This document shows positions 63,510 through 64,000 of a stretch of DNA of 64,000 nucleotides, in pieces. The position numbers and the translations under genes are program-made. Position 1 is the first letter of the stretch. Each line of letters opens with the position of its first letter. Origin of the DNA: Pholiota molesta (lineage: Eukaryota; Basidiomycota; Agaricomycetes; Agaricales; Strophariaceae); assembly GCA_014925825.1 (NCBI GenBank), contig JACGCK010000031.1, positions 124,001-188,000 of the forward strand. The letters run 5' to 3'. The notes under the pieces are model-generated. The model saw nothing but the letters and a program-made list of their open reading frames with translations. It ran no database searches and was not told where the DNA came from.

Positions 63510-64000
63510 TTACGAAGAATCGGTCGAAGAGTCAGAAGCTTCATCCCCTTCATCCTCTTCATCCTCTTCTTCACCCTCTTCTTCATTCTTCTCTACCAAC
63601 TTGTCCTCTTCCTCTCTCATCTCTACATCCCCTCCGCTCCGGGTCCCAATCTGGACAGATCCGTCCCATTCGACATTAACCACGACTTCCTTGAGCAGCG
63701 CAATATCTTCTTCACAGACTCCAGAACAAGCCACCAGAGTCAGTTTGTCTATCGCTACGCCGTGGTCACGACGATGCACGAGGGAGTGTCGAAGCATTTC
63801 AGTTGATATTGCTTCGTCTTCGACCAGATCGTTCTCCTTGAAGGTTATGCCGTTCAGATAGACAAAGGAGAGACAAGGGAAGGAGAGGGAATTGGCTGAG
63901 TTGATGTTTGATACAGCATCATCCGAAAGGAGAGAGCGGGGGGCCATGGCATCGAGAACGGGTCTTGCTGCATCTTTAGCTGCTAAGACGGAACGCACTC
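63510..64000 (-). CDS. F-box protein, 3' part (runs off the window)
   Basis: Open frame from the window edge to a stop at 63510. The sequence matches the C-terminal third of the F-box protein at 42371-44071: VLAAKDAARPVLDAMAPRS, SFPCLSFVYLNGITF and LTLVACSGVCEEDIALLKEV. It has its own acidic tail (EEEGEEEDEEDEGDEASDSS). The F-box and start lie beyond 64000. It is probably a recent duplicate of the same subfamily. Confidence 0.8.
   Translation of the reverse strand, partial: VRSVLAAKDAARPVLDAMAPRSLLSDDAVSNINSANSLSFPCLSFVYLNGITFKENDLVEDEAISTEMLRHSLVHRRDHGVAIDKLTLVACSGVCEEDIALLKEVVVNVEWDGSVQIGTRSGGDVEMREEEDKLVEKNEEEGEEEDEEDEGDEASDSSTDSS

Noticed and set aside
1..64000. CRISPR array, rRNA or tRNA genes
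   Set aside because: No regularly spaced repeats of CRISPR type and no rRNA stretch were seen. The only tRNA-like sequence is the primer-binding site at 797-820, which lacks the rest of a tRNA. A tRNA search tool was not available, so a missed tRNA is possible.

Overview
The window reads as nuclear DNA of an agaricomycete-like basidiomycete. Genes carry several short (about 50-75 nt) GT-AG introns with an occasional GC-AG intron. The clearest markers are a calcineurin B gene split into eight exons, an actin gene with a 6-nt microexon, and a CYP63-like P450. The window also holds an expanded family of F-box proteins. All functional calls come from reading translated sequence and recognising family motifs; no database search was run.

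Layout. 0.3-6.3 kb: two F-box paralogues on the minus strand, the first cut in two by a 1.78-kb short LTR element with a 4-bp target duplication. 6.3-13.2 kb: mostly AT-rich non-coding DNA with two small membrane-protein genes, a MARVEL-like four-helix protein and a single-pass protein. This stretch also has a patch of CCGTAAATTCA repeats that looks like a decayed transposon. 13.3-15.1 kb: a third F-box gene with one frameshift. 15.4-33.1 kb: a compact housekeeping block. It contains the mitochondrial tRNA-modification GTPase MSS1, calcineurin B CNB1, a P450, a UDP-GlcNAc-type transporter, a PHO85-type cyclin, COMPASS subunit SWD1, a WDR89-like WD40 protein and one uncharacterised protein. 33.6-46.4 kb: F-box, divergent actin, NOP9, F-box, and a second type of F-box. 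47.9-50.9 kb: the NUG1/Grn1 ribosome-assembly GTPase. 51.35-52.5 kb: a non-autonomous hAT-type element with an 8-bp target duplication. 53.0-58.65 kb: a complete tyrosine-recombinase retrotransposon (Ngaro/DIRS-like) with gag, RT-RNase H, recombinase and split direct repeats. 60.1-62.4 kb: a divergent TRA2-like splicing factor / ribosomal protein L18 pair. 63.5 kb to the end: the 3' part of another F-box gene.

The most interesting item is the tyrosine-recombinase retrotransposon. Its two long A repeats are identical over about 376 bp. The 3' copy alone carries an 89-nt insert with perfect splice signals, and the 5' copy is joined exactly as if that intron had been spliced out. Other points are an LTR insertion whose removal restores an F-box reading frame exactly, three single-base frameshifts at C-runs in otherwise intact genes (probably sequence errors), and two divergent genes whose first coding exon is just the ATG.
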